Positions 22,185 to 32,373 are shown, counted from the first letter of the stretch. The stretch: DNA of 64,000 bases from Rhizobiales bacterium 63-22 (GCA_001898995.1 MKVZ01000004.1:887445-951444), one strand, 5' to 3'. The notes: generated by a model not told the origin, from the letters alone. Made by a program: numbers and translations.

Positions 22185-23615
22185 TCACGCTGTCCCCTTG
22201 CGGAGGCCGTAATAGACGGCCCCGCCGATGAGGACGCCGAAGAACCAGCCATAGGTTCCCCACCATGCCGGCAGGATGGAGGTGAAGGTCGGCAGGATCG
22301 AGGAGAACAGCGCGCCGATGGCGAGCGCGATGAAGGCCTTGACGTGCCAGCCGTTCTGGAAGCGGAATTCGCCATTCTCGCGATAGAGGTCGGCTACGTT
22401 CAGCTTCCCGCGCCGGATCAGGTAATAATCCACCATCAGGATGCCGAAGATCGGCCCCATGGTGGAGCCGAGGAAGTTGACGAAATGCGCGGCGCCCGTG
22501 TCCCACGGCGCGAAGGGATAGAGCACGAGCGCGATGAGGGCCGCGATATATCCGCCGCGCTTGAAGGACAGCTTGTGCGGGAAGGTGTTGGAGAAGTCGA
22601 ACGATGCCGACACGAAATTCGCCACCACATTGATGCCGAGCGTCGCCACGGTGAAGGTGAGAGCGGCGAGCAGCGCCAGGAACCAGCTATCGAACTTGGC
22701 CGAAATCTGGTCGGGATAGAGAAGCACCTCGCCATAGACCTTGTAGGCGGCTGTCGTGGTGACGCCGGCGACGAGGCAGAAAGCGAGAAGGTTGACGGGC
22801 AGACCCCAGAGATTGCCGCGACGCAGTGCGCCCTCGTCCTTGGCGTAGCGCGAGAAATCGCAGAAGTTGAGGTAGAGCGCCGCGAAATAGGTGATCCAGG
22901 TCGCGGCCACCGCCGCGAGCGCCGGGAAGGAGCCCGGCTCGCCGGGGACGCCGGCATCCTTGGTCTTTGCCAGAAGCACGTCGCGCGGGATTTCGCTGCC
23001 GAAGGAGAAGGAGCCGGATTTCACCAGGAGATAGACGGCAAGAATCAGCATCATGATCCAGACCACCGGGCCGGCCCAGTCCTGAAAGCGGCGCACCGTT
23101 TCCATGCCGCGCTGGATGATGAGAAGCTGGATCGCCCAGACCAGAAGATAGCAGAGCACTTCCAGCGTCGAATGGCCGAGCATGTGGCTGTTCTGATGGA
23201 ATGCGAGCATGTCCGGGTTGCGGATCAGCAGGGCCACGATCGCGCCGGAGGCGGCGGCCGTCTGCGCGCCGTACCAGAAGCAGGCGACGACGCCGCGCAC
23301 CAGCGCCGGAAAATTCGCGCCGAAGGTGCCGAAGGCGGAGCGCGCCAGCACGGGGAACGGCACGCCCGTGCGCACGCCGGCATTGCCGACGAGGCTCATC
23401 AGAAAGAAGATGACCAGCGAGCCGATGCCGATGGCGATGACGAAATTGATGAAGCTGCCGCAAAGCAGAAACAGGCTTGCGGCCAGATAATAGCCCCAGA
23501 GGCTGTGTACGTCCGAGGTCCAGACGTTGAAAATGCTGAACGCACCCCATTTGCGCTCGGTGGCAGGCGCCAGATCTTCATTATAAAGAGCGGGCGACGG
23601 ATCGCTGATTGTCAT
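22185..23615 (-). CDS. NCS1-family nucleobase/allantoin/hydantoin permease
   Basis: A 476-residue, roughly 12-helix transporter of the NCS1 (purine/cytosine permease, codB/FurE-like) family. It opens with LYNEDLAPATERKWGAFSIF followed by NVWTSDVHSLWGY, and has FPVLARSAFGTFGANFPALVR near residue 90, both typical of the allantoin/hydantoin branch. The last cytosolic part ends with NGWHVKAFIALAIG. These carriers use Na+ or H+ symport. The substrate is not fixed by sequence; no purine-degradation genes are adjacent. It lies opposite in strand to trmD and rplS, so it separates a normally linked pair. Confidence 0.88.
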   Translation of the reverse strand: MTISDPSPALYNEDLAPATERKWGAFSIFNVWTSDVHSLWGYYLAASLFLLCGSFINFVIAIGIGSLVIFFLMSLVGNAGVRTGVPFPVLARSAFGTFGANFPALVRGVVACFWYGAQTAAASGAIVALLIRNPDMLAFHQNSHMLGHSTLEVLCYLLVWAIQLLIIQRGMETVRRFQDWAGPVVWIMMLILAVYLLVKSGSFSFGSEIPRDVLLAKTKDAGVPGEPGSFPALAAVAATWITYFAALYLNFCDFSRYAKDEGALRRGNLWGLPVNLLAFCLVAGVTTTAAYKVYGEVLLYPDQISAKFDSWFLALLAALTFTVATLGINVVANFVSASFDFSNTFPHKLSFKRGGYIAALIALVLYPFAPWDTGAAHFVNFLGSTMGPIFGILMVDYYLIRRGKLNVADLYRENGEFRFQNGWHVKAFIALAIGALFSSILPTFTSILPAWWGTYGWFFGVLIGGAVYYGLRKGTA

Positions 23616-23910
23616 TCGTGTTCCCCGTTATTGTCTTTGTATTCGCTCCGGCCCTTTGTTGCGAACGGGCCTTGGTGGTGTGAGATTGTCATAGTCCTCC
23701 GGGGTTGGCCATGAAAATTTACCGCAGGACGTGACAAACGGCGTGGGATGCTGTATGTGCCTGCCGGTTCGGGAAAACCCGGCATCCATAAACGAATGAA
23801 TGGTGCATCCGCTCCTGCCCGGTTCGGGCATAGCCGCGCGGCCGAGAGCTGCGGGCGGCAAGTGACGAGCGCTCTGACTGTTCGAGAAGAACTTTGAAAG
23901 GAACAGGACG

Positions 23911-24366
23911 ATGACCGATATCATCCGTCAGCTCGAAGCCGAACAGGCAGCCAAGATCGAAGAGAAGCGCAAGCTTCCCGAATTCCAGCCCGGCGACACC
24001 GTTCGCGTGCAGGTCCGCGTGACCGAAGGCACCCGCACCCGCGTGCAGGCCTACGAAGGCGTCTGCATCGCCCGCGCCGGCTCCGGCCTCAACGAGAATT
24101 TCACCGTTCGCAAGATTTCCTATGGCGAAGGCGTCGAGCGCGTCTTCCCGGTCTATTCGCCGATCGTCGAGGCGGTGGAAGTGGTGCGCCGCGGCAAGGT
24201 CCGCCGCGCCAAGCTCTACTATCTGCGCGGCCTTACCGGCAAGGCGGCCCGCATTGCCGAGAAGAAGGACAACCGCAAGAGCGCCAAGGGCGCCGCGGTT
24301 CCGGCTACCGGCAAGGTCGAGGCCGTGACGGAGGAAACCGTCGCCAAGGCTCCCGCTGCCGAATAA
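23911..24366 (+). CDS. rplS: 50S ribosomal protein L19
   Basis: A 151-residue L19 located at the 30S-50S interface. The core reads [22 protein letters not shown], then [35 protein letters not shown] and [15 protein letters not shown]. The extra Lys/Ala-rich tail of about 30 residues is usual in Rhizobiales. AAAGGAACAGGACG precedes the ATG. A strong terminator follows the stop, so it is probably monocistronic, separated from trmD by the DUF4260 and NCS1 genes. Confidence 0.97.
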   Translation: MTDIIRQLEAEQAAKIEEKRKLPEFQPGDTVRVQVRVTEGTRTRVQAYEGVCIARAGSGLNENFTVRKISYGEGVERVFPVYSPIVEAVEVVRRGKVRRAKLYYLRGLTGKAARIAEKKDNRKSAKGAAVPATGKVEAVTEETVAKAPAAE

Positions 24367-24385
24367 GAAGCCTTTCAGGCATTCG

Positions 24386-24413
24386 AAAAAGGCGGCTTCG
24401 GCCGCCTTTTTTG
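24386..24413 (+). terminator. Intrinsic terminator after rplS
   Basis: AAAAAGGCGGC (24386-24396) and GCCGCCTTTTT (24401-24411) pair perfectly around a TTCG tetraloop, with the T-run forming the 3' arm. It is 20 bp after the rplS stop. Confidence 0.92.
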
Positions 24414-24495
24414 TTGACTGGAGCGATGATCCGGCAAAAATATGCCGGCTTCACGTAACATTATTGCTGCGACACCCTGTTGCGCTTGCGGTTTC

Positions 24496-24524
24496 TTGAC
24501 GAAACGCGGCCGCAGGTGCATATG
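24496..24524 (+). promoter_or_regulatory. Candidate sigma-70 promoter of leuC
   Basis: TTGACG (24496-24501) and CATATG (24519-24524) are spaced by 17 bp, starting 37 bp before the leuC ATG. No leucine-rich leader peptide or obvious attenuator is seen between it and leuC. Confidence 0.45.
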
Positions 24525-24560
24525 ACAGCCGAAATAGAACCGTTCAAAGGAATTACCGCG

Positions 24561-25970
24561 ATGAACGCGCCGCGCACGCTTTATGACAAGATCTGGGACG
24601 ACCATGTAGTGGATCGGCAGGAAGACGGTACCTGCCTTCTGTATATCGATCGTCATCTTGTGCATGAGGTGACCAGTCCGCAGGCGTTCGAGGGTCTGCG
24701 GCTGGCCGGGCGCAAGGTGCGCCATCCCGAAAGGACGCTGGCGGTGGTCGATCACAACGTGCCGACCTCGCCGGACCGCGTCAACGGGATCAAGAACGAG
24801 GAAAGCCGCATCCAGGTCGAGACGCTGGCGAAGAACGCCGCCGATTTCGGCATCGAATATTATTCCGAGCGCGACCATCGTCAGGGCATCGTGCATATCG
24901 TCGGCCCCGAACAGGGCTTCACCCTGCCGGGCATGACCATCGTGTGCGGCGACAGCCACACCTCGACCCATGGCGCTTTCGGCTCGCTGGCGCACGGCAT
25001 CGGCACGTCGGAAGTGGAGCATGTTCTGGCGACGCAGACGCTGATCCAGAAGAAGGCGAAGAACATGCTGGTGCGCGTCAACGGCAAGCTCGCGCCGGGC
25101 GTCACCGCCAAGGACATCACGCTCGCCATCATCGGTGAGATCGGCACGGCCGGCGGCACCGGCTATGTGATCGAATATGCCGGCGACGCCATCCGTGCCC
25201 TGTCGATGGAAGGCCGCATGACGGTCTGCAACATGTCGATCGAGGGCGGCGCGCGCGCCGGCCTGATCGCACCGGACGAGACGACCTTCGCCTATATCAA
25301 GGACAAGCCGCGCGCGCCGAAGGGTGAGACGTTCGAGCAGGCGGTCGCTTACTGGAAGACGCTGCGCTCCGACGAGGGCGCGCATTTCGACAAGATCGTC
25401 GATCTGGATGCGGCGAAGATTTCGCCCATCGTTTCCTGGGGCTCCTCGCCGGAGGACGTGGTTTCCGTGACCGCAAGCGTGCCCAATCCCGACGATATCG
25501 CCGATGAGACCGTTCGCGCCTCCAAGTGGCGCGCGCTGGATTATATGGGCCTCAAGCCCGGCACGAAGATAACCGATATCAAGGTCGATCGCGTCTTCAT
25601 CGGCTCCTGCACCAATGGCCGCATCGAGGATCTGCGCGAAGCCGCGCATATGGCCATGGGCAGGAAGGTGGCGCCCACCGTCAGCGCCATGATCGTTCCC
25701 GGCTCCGGTCTCGTGAAGGAGCAGGCGGAAGCCGAAGGCCTCGACAAGATCTTCATCGAGGCCGGGTTCGATTGGCGCGAGCCGGGCTGTTCCATGTGCC
25801 TTGCCATGAACGACGACCGGCTGAAGCCGGGCGAGCGCTGCGCCTCGACCTCGAACCGCAATTTCGAGGGCCGGCAGGGCTTCAAGGGACGCACGCATCT
25901 GGTGTCGCCGGCCATGGCCGCCGCCGCCGCGATCGCGGGCCATTTCGTCGATATCCGCGAGTGGAAATAA
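24561..25970 (+). CDS. leuC: 3-isopropylmalate dehydratase large subunit
   Basis: Aconitase-family Fe-S enzyme, 469 residues, that isomerises 2- to 3-isopropylmalate in leucine synthesis together with LeuD, which is not in this window. The 4Fe-4S cysteines are in [15 protein letters not shown] and [31 protein letters not shown] is the conserved substrate region. AAAGGAATTACCGCG precedes the ATG at 24561, and [17 protein letters not shown] is the usual start. The longer frame to 24480 is not supported. Confidence 0.96.
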   Translation: MNAPRTLYDKIWDDHVVDRQEDGTCLLYIDRHLVHEVTSPQAFEGLRLAGRKVRHPERTLAVVDHNVPTSPDRVNGIKNEESRIQVETLAKNAADFGIEYYSERDHRQGIVHIVGPEQGFTLPGMTIVCGDSHTSTHGAFGSLAHGIGTSEVEHVLATQTLIQKKAKNMLVRVNGKLAPGVTAKDITLAIIGEIGTAGGTGYVIEYAGDAIRALSMEGRMTVCNMSIEGGARAGLIAPDETTFAYIKDKPRAPKGETFEQAVAYWKTLRSDEGAHFDKIVDLDAAKISPIVSWGSSPEDVVSVTASVPNPDDIADETVRASKWRALDYMGLKPGTKITDIKVDRVFIGSCTNGRIEDLREAAHMAMGRKVAPTVSAMIVPGSGLVKEQAEAEGLDKIFIEAGFDWREPGCSMCLAMNDDRLKPGERCASTSNRNFEGRQGFKGRTHLVSPAMAAAAAIAGHFVDIREWK

Positions 25971-26219
25971 ACTGTCGCGGCATTCCCGGCAAAACTGCGT
26001 AGCGGCTTTGCCGGAAAATGGGAAAAACAGAGCGGTTCCGGTCGAAACGGAATATCGGACCGCTTCTGCTGTTATCGTCAAGGCTCCGCCGTCGCGGGGC
26101 TGCGCCGCCGGCATCGTCCGGCGGGTTTTATTTGTGTGGAGGTGAAGGTCGTTTTTCTCCGCGCCGTGGATTTTTGGTGTATAAAGCGGGCTTGTGGGGC
26201 AGGTCAGCGGAACGCGGTG

Positions 26220-27455
26220 ATGGAAAAGCCATTCGTAGGCGGGGCCGATTTCATTCTCATCATCAACATGGCCGTATCGGGCCTGTTTTCCTGTGCCTTT
26301 TTTGCAATCGCCTTTTTTGCCAAGGGCAATGCGGCGGCGCGCATCTTCGGGATCGGTTTCGCCTGCGCGATGCTCTATTCCGTGATCGTGTTGTCCATGC
26401 CCGCGCTTCCCGGCCACCGGCTCGGCTATTTGCTGGCTTTCTCGACCTATCTGTTCGCCATGGCATGCCTCGTCGCCGGTCTCGCCCGCATGTACGGCGA
26501 GCGTCCGCCGTGGGTCATGCTGGGAGTGCTGGTGGCGGGATCGCTGGTGCTGGTCTACAGCGTCTACGGCATAGCGCGCAGCACCATACCCGGTATGCTG
26601 GCCTATCAGACCCCCTATTTTCTGCTCATGGCGCTGGCGGCGTGGACGGTGCTCCGCGCACGGCCGAAGCGGGCAATGGACACGTTCATGGGGGTGCTTA
26701 TCGGCCTGAGCGCCCTGCATTTCCTTTTCAAGCCGCTGCTGGCGGCCATGTCCGGCGGTCCGGGCACCAATCCCGCCGATTACACAGGCACCCTCTATGC
26801 GCTTTTCACCCTGTCGATCAGCGTGGGCCTGTCCGTGGCGGTCGGCCTTCTCCTGCTGCTCAATTTCGTGCGTGCGTTGATCGCTGAGATCACCATGCGC
26901 TCTGAGACGGATCAGCTTTCGGAGCTTCTCAACCGGCGCGGCTTCGAGCTTCGGGCCGACGCGGCCATCGAAAAATCCCGGAAGGCGCGGCAGGCCCTGT
27001 CGCTCGTCGTGTGCGATATCGATTTTTTCAAATCGGTTAACGATACATACGGCCACGCGACAGGTGACCGGGTAATCGTGGTATTCGCCGCCGAGTTGCG
27101 CAAGCTCGCCGTGGCGCAGGGCGGCATCGCCGCCCGCCTCGGCGGTGAAGAATTCGCGGTTCTCCTCCCCGGACAGACCATGCAGTCGGCCTGGCGCTTC
27201 GCGGAAGGCGCGCGGCTCGCCTGCGGCGGCATCCATGTTCCGTCCGGTATCGGCGACGTCGCCTTCTCTGTGAGCTTCGGCGTGGCCGAAATGGAGTTCG
27301 ACGACACCTTTTCCGATCTCTACAAGCGCGCCGACGGCGCACTCTACGCGGCCAAGAACGCCGGACGCGACTGTGTGCAGTCGGCTCCGGTCATCCTGCC
27401 GGACGAAAACGTCATCATGTTCCGTCCGTCCGGTTCCACGCGCGCACGGGGCTGA
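26220..27455 (+). CDS. Membrane-anchored GGDEF diguanylate cyclase
   Basis: About 411 residues. The N-terminal half (about residues 12-220) has six or seven hydrophobic segments forming a membrane sensor. A GGDEF domain follows from about residue 235: SLVVCDIDFFKSVNDTYGHA carries the metal-binding Asp and substrate contacts, and RLGGEEFAVLLPG is the catalytic GGEEF motif. It is therefore likely active in making cyclic di-GMP. An RxxD inhibitory site is not evident four residues before GGEEF. The ATG at 26220 after GCGGAACGCGGTG is chosen over 26136. No EAL domain follows. Confidence 0.9.
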   Translation: MEKPFVGGADFILIINMAVSGLFSCAFFAIAFFAKGNAAARIFGIGFACAMLYSVIVLSMPALPGHRLGYLLAFSTYLFAMACLVAGLARMYGERPPWVMLGVLVAGSLVLVYSVYGIARSTIPGMLAYQTPYFLLMALAAWTVLRARPKRAMDTFMGVLIGLSALHFLFKPLLAAMSGGPGTNPADYTGTLYALFTLSISVGLSVAVGLLLLLNFVRALIAEITMRSETDQLSELLNRRGFELRADAAIEKSRKARQALSLVVCDIDFFKSVNDTYGHATGDRVIVVFAAELRKLAVAQGGIAARLGGEEFAVLLPGQTMQSAWRFAEGARLACGGIHVPSGIGDVAFSVSFGVAEMEFDDTFSDLYKRADGALYAAKNAGRDCVQSAPVILPDENVIMFRPSGSTRARG

Positions 27456-27553
27456 TGCCGCCCGTCTGTCTCGGCTTGCTTCGCCACCCGCTCCCGCTAC
27501 AATCGAACACGGCTTCGCGGCCGCAGGGTAACCGGAATGTCAGGGAATGCCGA

Positions 27554-28012
27554 ATGACCAAGGATCATGCCGTCGAGATCGCGCATCTGCATCTGCGCGA
27601 CGCCCACGAGCTGGCGCCGCTGCTGGCGAGCTATGCGCAGGCGCTGAAGCGCGGCGCACCGCGCCGTCCCGACGAATTCTATGCCGAGCACCTGCTTCAG
27701 GACCGCGCGACCGGAATTCTCGGTGCGCGCATCGACGGCGCTCTCGTCGGCTTCGTGATCTTCTACGACCTGCCGGAACCGGTCTCCGGGCTTCGCGGCG
27801 GCCAGGTGGACCATATCTATGTCCATCACGACCATCGCGGCAAGGGCATCGCCAAGGCGCTGATCGACGTGCTCGCCGACAAGGCCGAGGAACGTAGCTG
27901 GTCGCGTCTCGTCCTCAATGCGCCCCGCGTGCCCGAGGACGGGCGCAAGCTCTATGAGCAGATCGCTTCCGCCGCCGACTGGTCGAGCTATGTGATTCGC
28001 TTCGGCAACTGA
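27554..28012 (+). CDS. GNAT-family N-acetyltransferase
   Basis: A 152-residue acetyltransferase-fold protein. HIYVHHDHRGKGIAKALID near residue 92 is the acetyl-CoA pyrophosphate-binding loop (R/Q-x-x-G-x-G/A). GALVGFVIFYDLPEP is the preceding beta strand region, and the C-terminal LYEQIASAADWSSYVIRF matches a typical end. The acceptor substrate is unknown. The longer frame overlaps the end of the GGDEF gene; ATG at 27554 gives the compact domain. It is 98 bp downstream of the GGDEF gene. Confidence 0.85.
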   Translation: MTKDHAVEIAHLHLRDAHELAPLLASYAQALKRGAPRRPDEFYAEHLLQDRATGILGARIDGALVGFVIFYDLPEPVSGLRGGQVDHIYVHHDHRGKGIAKALIDVLADKAEERSWSRLVLNAPRVPEDGRKLYEQIASAADWSSYVIRFGN

Positions 28013-28349
28013 AGCGCTTCCAAAAAGTGGATGAAATTTCACATGTTTTTTCCGGCGGCGATCTTCAATCGATTGAAGCCCGGTTTCACGAGAAAGTGTG
28101 GCCGAGGTGCGACCAATTGGTTGTCTTTTCGTGAAAATGCTTCTTTGACGTGATGGTAAAAGCGCAGTAGAAAGCGCGACATAGGAAGATTTCCGGGGGA
28201 AGATTCCGGGACCGAAATTATCCGGTCCGGCCATTTTCCGGCCGGTTTCCGGGGATGTGCCCGCGCGGGGCTGGATTGTCGGTTCATCGTGCGGTCCGGT
28301 GCCGGAAGACGGGAACCGGAAAGAAACGTCAGGGAAGCCCACGAGAGCC
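28013..28349 (+). other. Intergenic region upstream of sdhCDAB
   Basis: No gene is seen. The stretch is rich in inverted repeats: a 16-bp perfect palindrome CTTCAATCGATTGAAG (28063-28078), the 10-bp palindrome ACCAATTGGT (28112-28121), and imperfect arms TTTCACGAGAAAG with CTTTTCGTGAAA flanking it. A promoter-like pair is listed separately. The palindromes are plausible operators for control of succinate dehydrogenase. Confidence 0.45.
28145..28173 (+). promoter_or_regulatory. Candidate promoter of sdhCDAB
   Basis: TTGACG (28145-28150) and TAGAAA (28168-28173) are separated by 17 bp. The sdhC ATG is about 177 bp downstream, giving a long untranslated leader. Confidence 0.4.
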
Positions 28350-28748
28350 ATGACCCAACCGACCGCAACGCGCCAGCGTCCTTTGTCGCCGCATTTCACC
28401 GTCTATCGTTGGCCCATCACGATGACCATGTCCATCGTGCACCGCGTTACGGGCGTCGCGCTCTATGTCGGCACGCTGCTGCTCGCCGCGTGGCTGATCT
28501 CGGCGGCCGTCAGCGAGCGCTGCTTCGATGCGGTGAGCTATGTCTACGGATCGTGGATCGGGCTGATCGTGCTGTTCGGCTATACATGGGCGCTGCTGCA
28601 CCACCTGGCCGGCGGCGTGCGCCATTTCATCTGGGACACCGGCGCGGGGCTGGAAAAGCACACGGCCTCGAAGATCGCCTGGGCGAACGTGGCCTTTTCC
28701 GTGCTCGCCACGATCCTCGTCTGGATCGTTGCCTATTCGGTGCGCTAG
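28350..28748 (+). CDS. sdhC: Succinate dehydrogenase cytochrome b556 subunit
   Basis: Membrane anchor of complex II, 132 residues, three helices. MSIVHRVTGVALYVG contains the SxxHRxxG signature with quinone-site residues, and WALLHHLAGGVRHFIWDTG contains the heme-ligand His region. The ATG at 28350 begins MTQPTATRQRPLSPHFTVYR, as in relatives; the longer frame begins with GTG and lacks a Shine-Dalgarno. It is followed by sdhD after 12 bp. Confidence 0.95.
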   Translation: MTQPTATRQRPLSPHFTVYRWPITMTMSIVHRVTGVALYVGTLLLAAWLISAAVSERCFDAVSYVYGSWIGLIVLFGYTWALLHHLAGGVRHFIWDTGAGLEKHTASKIAWANVAFSVLATILVWIVAYSVR

Positions 28749-28760
28749 GAGGCTTATCCC

Positions 28761-29156
28761 ATGAGCGATTTCAACAACGACATGCGCACGCCGCTCGGCA
28801 AGGTCCGCGGCCTCGGTTCTGCCAAGGAAGGCACCGGCCATTTCTGGTATCAGCGCCTCAGCGCGGTGGCGCTGGTGCCGCTGGCGCTGTTTTTCATCGG
28901 TCTCGTGATCTCGCTGCACGGCGCAAGCTATGCCGAGGCGCGGGCCGCGCTCTCGCATCCCTTCACGGCCATCGTCATGGCGCTGTTCGTGGTGAGCGGC
29001 GTCTATCACATGCGGCTGGGGATGCAGGTCGTCATCGAGGATTATGTGCATGGCGAAGGCATGAAGATCGTTCTGGTGCTGCTGAACACCTTTTTTGCGG
29101 TGGTGGTCGGCTTCGCCTGTCTTTTCGCGATCATCAAGCTGAGCTTCGGAGGTTGA
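28761..29156 (+). CDS. sdhD: Succinate dehydrogenase membrane anchor subunit
   Basis: The 131-residue second membrane anchor of complex [21 protein letters not shown] is the conserved first helix, and [21 protein letters not shown] carries the conserved heme/quinone-site region. AGGAGGCTTATCCC precedes the ATG. sdhA starts 7 bp after the stop. Confidence 0.95.
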   Translation: MSDFNNDMRTPLGKVRGLGSAKEGTGHFWYQRLSAVALVPLALFFIGLVISLHGASYAEARAALSHPFTAIVMALFVVSGVYHMRLGMQVVIEDYVHGEGMKIVLVLLNTFFAVVVGFACLFAIIKLSFGG

Positions 29157-29163
29157 TGGCCCT

Positions 29164-31008
29164 ATGGCTGCTACAGAACAGAAGGCGGCTCCGGCTGCGG
29201 GGGCCAAGTCCTACAAATTTGTCGACCACAAATTCGACGTGGTGGTGGTCGGCGCCGGCGGTGCTGGTCTGCGCGCCACGCTCGGCATGGCCGAGCAAGG
29301 CCTGAAGACGGCCTGCATCACCAAGGTCTTCCCGACGCGCTCGCACACGGTCGCAGCACAAGGCGGCATTGCCGCCTCGCTCCAGAACATGGGGCCGGAC
29401 AGCTGGCAGTGGCACATGTACGACACCGTCAAGGGATCGGACTGGCTTGGCGATACCGACGCGATGGAATATCTCGCCCGCGAGGCGCCCGCGGCCATCT
29501 ACGAGCTGGAACATTACGGCGTGCCCTTCTCGCGCACCGAGGAAGGCAAGATCTACCAGCGCCCGTTCGGCGGCCACATGACCCAGTTCGGCGACGGGCC
29601 GCCGGTGCAGCGCACCTGCGCCGCCGCCGACCGCACCGGCCATGCCATCCTGCACACGCTCTATGGCCAGAGCCTGAAGCACAACGCGCAGTTCTTCATC
29701 GAATATTTCGCGCTCGACCTCATCATGACCGACGGTGTATGCACCGGGGTCGTGGCATGGAACCTCGATGACGGCACCATTCACCGCTTCGCCGCCAAGA
29801 TGGTGGTGCTGGCGACGGGCGGCTATGGCCGCGCCTATTTCTCCGCCACTTCCGCGCATACCTGCACCGGAGACGGCGGCGGCATGGCGTCGCGCGCCGG
29901 CCTACCCTTGCAGGACATGGAGTTCGTCCAGTTCCACCCGACCGGCATCTACGGCGCGGGCTGCCTGATCACCGAGGGCGCTCGCGGCGAGGGCGGCTAT
30001 CTGGTCAATTCCGAGGGTGAGCGCTTCATGGAGCGCTACGCGCCTTCGGCCAAGGACCTCGCCTCGCGCGACGTCGTCTCGCGCTGCATGACGATGGAAA
30101 TCCGTGAAGGGCGCGGCGTCGGCAAGCTCAAGGACCATATCTTCCTGCATCTCGACCATCTCGACCCGGCGGTGCTGCACGAGCGCCTGCCCGGCATCTC
30201 CGAGTCGGCCAAGATTTTCGCCGGCGTCGACCTGACCAAGGAGCCGATCCCGGTCCTGCCGACCGTCCACTACAATATGGGCGGCGTGCCGACCAATTAT
30301 TGGGGCGAGGTGCTGAACCCCACGCCGGAAGATCCCGACCGCGTGCAGCCGGGGCTGATGGCGGTGGGCGAGGCGGCCTGCGCCTCGGTGCACGGCGCCA
30401 ACCGCCTCGGCTCCAACTCGCTCACCGATCTCGTGGTGTTCGGCCGTGCGGCGGCGATCCGCGCCGGACAGGTGGTCGACCGCAAGGCGAAGATACCGGA
30501 CATCAACGAGGCAGCGGTCGAGAAGATCATGGACCGGTTCGATCGCCTGCGTTTCGCCGATGGCTCGCTGCCGACCGCCGTGCTGCGCGAAAAGATGCAG
30601 CGCACCATGCAGGAGGACGCCGCCGTGTTCCGCACGTCGGAATCGCTCAAGCAGGGCTGCGAGCGGATGGAAAAAATCTGGCACGAGCTGCCGGACATCA
30701 AGGTCACAGACCGCTCGATGATCTGGAACTCCGATCTGGTCGAGACGCTGGAACTGCAAAACCTGATGGCCAACGCTCTCAGCACTGTGATTTCGGCGGA
30801 AGCCCGCCACGAGAGCCGCGGCGCGCACGCGCACGAGGATTATCCCGACCGCGACGACAAGAACTGGCGCAAGCACACGCTGTCATGGCTTTCGCCGGAC
30901 GGCAAGGTCACGCTCGGCTATCGTCCCGTCCATCTCGATCCGCTGACGCCGGAGAGCGAGGGCGGCATCAGCCTCGCCAAGATCGCGCCGAAAAAGCGCG
31001 TGTACTGA
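29164..31008 (+). CDS. sdhA: Succinate dehydrogenase flavoprotein subunit
   Basis: Oxidises succinate to fumarate with covalently bound FAD; 614 residues. The FAD motif [16 protein letters not shown] is at about residue 24. The histidyl-FAD site is [10 protein letters not shown] near residue 60. Active-site segments include [20 protein letters not shown] and the His in [17 protein letters not shown]. It passes electrons to SdhB. The gene order sdhCDAB is normal for the group. Confidence 0.97.
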   Translation: MAATEQKAAPAAGAKSYKFVDHKFDVVVVGAGGAGLRATLGMAEQGLKTACITKVFPTRSHTVAAQGGIAASLQNMGPDSWQWHMYDTVKGSDWLGDTDAMEYLAREAPAAIYELEHYGVPFSRTEEGKIYQRPFGGHMTQFGDGPPVQRTCAAADRTGHAILHTLYGQSLKHNAQFFIEYFALDLIMTDGVCTGVVAWNLDDGTIHRFAAKMVVLATGGYGRAYFSATSAHTCTGDGGGMASRAGLPLQDMEFVQFHPTGIYGAGCLITEGARGEGGYLVNSEGERFMERYAPSAKDLASRDVVSRCMTMEIREGRGVGKLKDHIFLHLDHLDPAVLHERLPGISESAKIFAGVDLTKEPIPVLPTVHYNMGGVPTNYWGEVLNPTPEDPDRVQPGLMAVGEAACASVHGANRLGSNSLTDLVVFGRAAAIRAGQVVDRKAKIPDINEAAVEKIMDRFDRLRFADGSLPTAVLREKMQRTMQEDAAVFRTSESLKQGCERMEKIWHELPDIKVTDRSMIWNSDLVETLELQNLMANALSTVISAEARHESRGAHAHEDYPDRDDKNWRKHTLSWLSPDGKVTLGYRPVHLDPLTPESEGGISLAKIAPKKRVY

Positions 31009-31023
31009 TCAAGGGAAAGAGCA

Positions 31024-31803
31024 ATGGTTGAACTCGCACTTCCCAAAAACTCGCAGGTCAGGCCGGGCAAGACCTGGCCGCGCCCCGACGGCGCCAAGCG
31101 GGTGACGGAATTCCGCATCTATCGCTGGTCGCCGGACGACGACGAGAATCCGCGTATCGACACCTATTATGTCGATCGCGACGATTGCGGCCCGATGGTG
31201 CTGGACGGTCTGCTCTACATCAAGAACAAGATCGATCCGACGCTGACGCTGCGCCGTTCCTGCCGCGAAGGCATTTGCGGCTCCTGCGCCATGAACATCG
31301 ACGGCGCCAACACGCTCGCCTGCACCAGAGGCATGGACGAGGTGAAGCACCCCATCAAGATCTATCCCCTGCCGCACATGCCGGTGGTGAAGGATCTGGT
31401 GCCGGACCTGACCAATTTCTACGCCCAGCACCGCTCCATCGAGCCGTGGCTGAAGACGGTGTCGCCGGAGCCGCAGAAGGAATGGCTGCAAAGCCACGAG
31501 GATCGCCAGAAGCTCGACGGGCTTTACGAATGCATCCTGTGCGCCTGCTGCTCGACGTCGTGCCCCAGCTACTGGTGGAACGGCGACCGCTATCTCGGCC
31601 CCGCCGTGCTGTTGCAGGCCTATCGCTGGCTGATCGACAGCCGCGACGAGGCCACGGGCGAGCGTCTCGACAATCTGGAAGACCCCTTCCGGCTCTATCG
31701 CTGCCACACGATCATGAACTGCACCCAGACCTGCCCCAAGGGCCTGAATCCGGCCAAGGCGATCGCCGAAATCAAGAAGATGATGGTCGAACGCCGCGTG
31801 TAA
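31024..31803 (+). CDS. sdhB: Succinate dehydrogenase iron-sulfur subunit
   Basis: The 259-residue electron-transfer subunit with three clusters. [15 protein letters not shown] and a later C bind the 2Fe-2S centre. [18 protein letters not shown] binds 4Fe-4S, and [17 protein letters not shown] supplies the 3Fe-4S ligands. It links SdhA to the quinone site in SdhCD. AAGGGAAAGAGCA precedes the ATG, 15 bp after sdhA. A terminator follows. Confidence 0.97.
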   Translation: MVELALPKNSQVRPGKTWPRPDGAKRVTEFRIYRWSPDDDENPRIDTYYVDRDDCGPMVLDGLLYIKNKIDPTLTLRRSCREGICGSCAMNIDGANTLACTRGMDEVKHPIKIYPLPHMPVVKDLVPDLTNFYAQHRSIEPWLKTVSPEPQKEWLQSHEDRQKLDGLYECILCACCSTSCPSYWWNGDRYLGPAVLLQAYRWLIDSRDEATGERLDNLEDPFRLYRCHTIMNCTQTCPKGLNPAKAIAEIKKMMVERRV

Positions 31804-31836
31804 ACGCTTCGTTTATCGCAATGAACAATGAACAGG

Positions 31837-31869
31837 ACGGGGAGGCCGAAAGCCTCCCCGTTTTCTTTT
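31837..31869 (+). terminator. Intrinsic terminator of sdhCDAB
   Basis: ACGGGGAGGC (31837-31846) and GCCTCCCCGT (31852-31861) pair perfectly around CGAAA and are followed by TTTCTTTTG. It ends the sdh operon 34 bp after the sdhB stop. Confidence 0.92.
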
Positions 31870-31938
31870 GGGCTTGATCTTTGTGTGGCGGCGTTATTTC
31901 CTTGGTATCAGCTAGCGGATTTTGGGAGACTGTCGTCC

Positions 31939-32310
31939 ATGCTCGATCATATCGGCTTCAATATTTCCGGCATGGCCAAATCGCGCGCCTTCTATGACGC
32001 CGCGCTTGCGCCGCTCGGCATTTCCCGCGCCATGGAATTCGGCGACTGGGTCGGTTACGGCCGCAACGGCAAGCCGGAATTCTGGATCGGCAAACAGAAG
32101 GGCGCGAAGCTCGAAGGCGTGCTGCATGTCGCCTTTTCCGCCGGTACACGCAGGGAGGTGGATCGCTTCTACGAAGCCGCGCTTGCGGCCGGCGGGCGCG
32201 ACAACGGCAAACCGGGCTTACGCGCGGATTACCATCCCGATTATTACGCCGCCTTCGTCCTCGACCCGGATGGCCACAACATAGAGGCGGTCTGCCACCT
32301 ACCCGAGTGA
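31939..32310 (+). CDS. VOC-family (glyoxalase/bleomycin-resistance fold) protein
   Basis: A 123-residue single-chain protein with the VOC pattern. MLDHIGFNISGMAKSRAFYD at the start and VLDPDGHNIEAVCH at the end are the two paired beta-alpha-beta-beta-beta motif ends, with metal-ligand-type His5 and Glu near the C-terminus. It is likely a metal-dependent lyase, isomerase or dioxygenase relative; the substrate is unknown. TTGGGAGACTGTCGTCC precedes the ATG at 31939. It converges with the osmC-like gene and shares its terminator. Confidence 0.85.
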   Translation: MLDHIGFNISGMAKSRAFYDAALAPLGISRAMEFGDWVGYGRNGKPEFWIGKQKGAKLEGVLHVAFSAGTRREVDRFYEAALAAGGRDNGKPGLRADYHPDYYAAFVLDPDGHNIEAVCHLPE

Positions 32311-32332
32311 GCCGGCGCGCGGGAAAGAAAAA

Positions 32333-32358
32333 GCGGGCCGGAGCCCGCCTTCATTTTT
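32333..32358. terminator. Bidirectional terminator between VOC gene and osmC
   Basis: GCGGGC (32333-32338) and GCCCGC (32343-32348) pair around CGGA. On the plus strand CTTCATTTTT follows, and on the minus strand TTTTTCTTT follows, so it can end both converging transcripts. Confidence 0.85.
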
Positions 32359-32373
32359 CAATCAATCAGGCAA

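Noticed and set aside
23616..23910. Riboswitch in the NCS1 permease leader
   Set aside because: The leader is short and I saw no conserved multi-helix fold as in the NCS2 permease leader.
24375..27236. 953-residue open frame antisense to leuC and the GGDEF gene
   Set aside because: It runs across two well-supported genes and an intergenic region, with low-complexity translation. It is a coding shadow.
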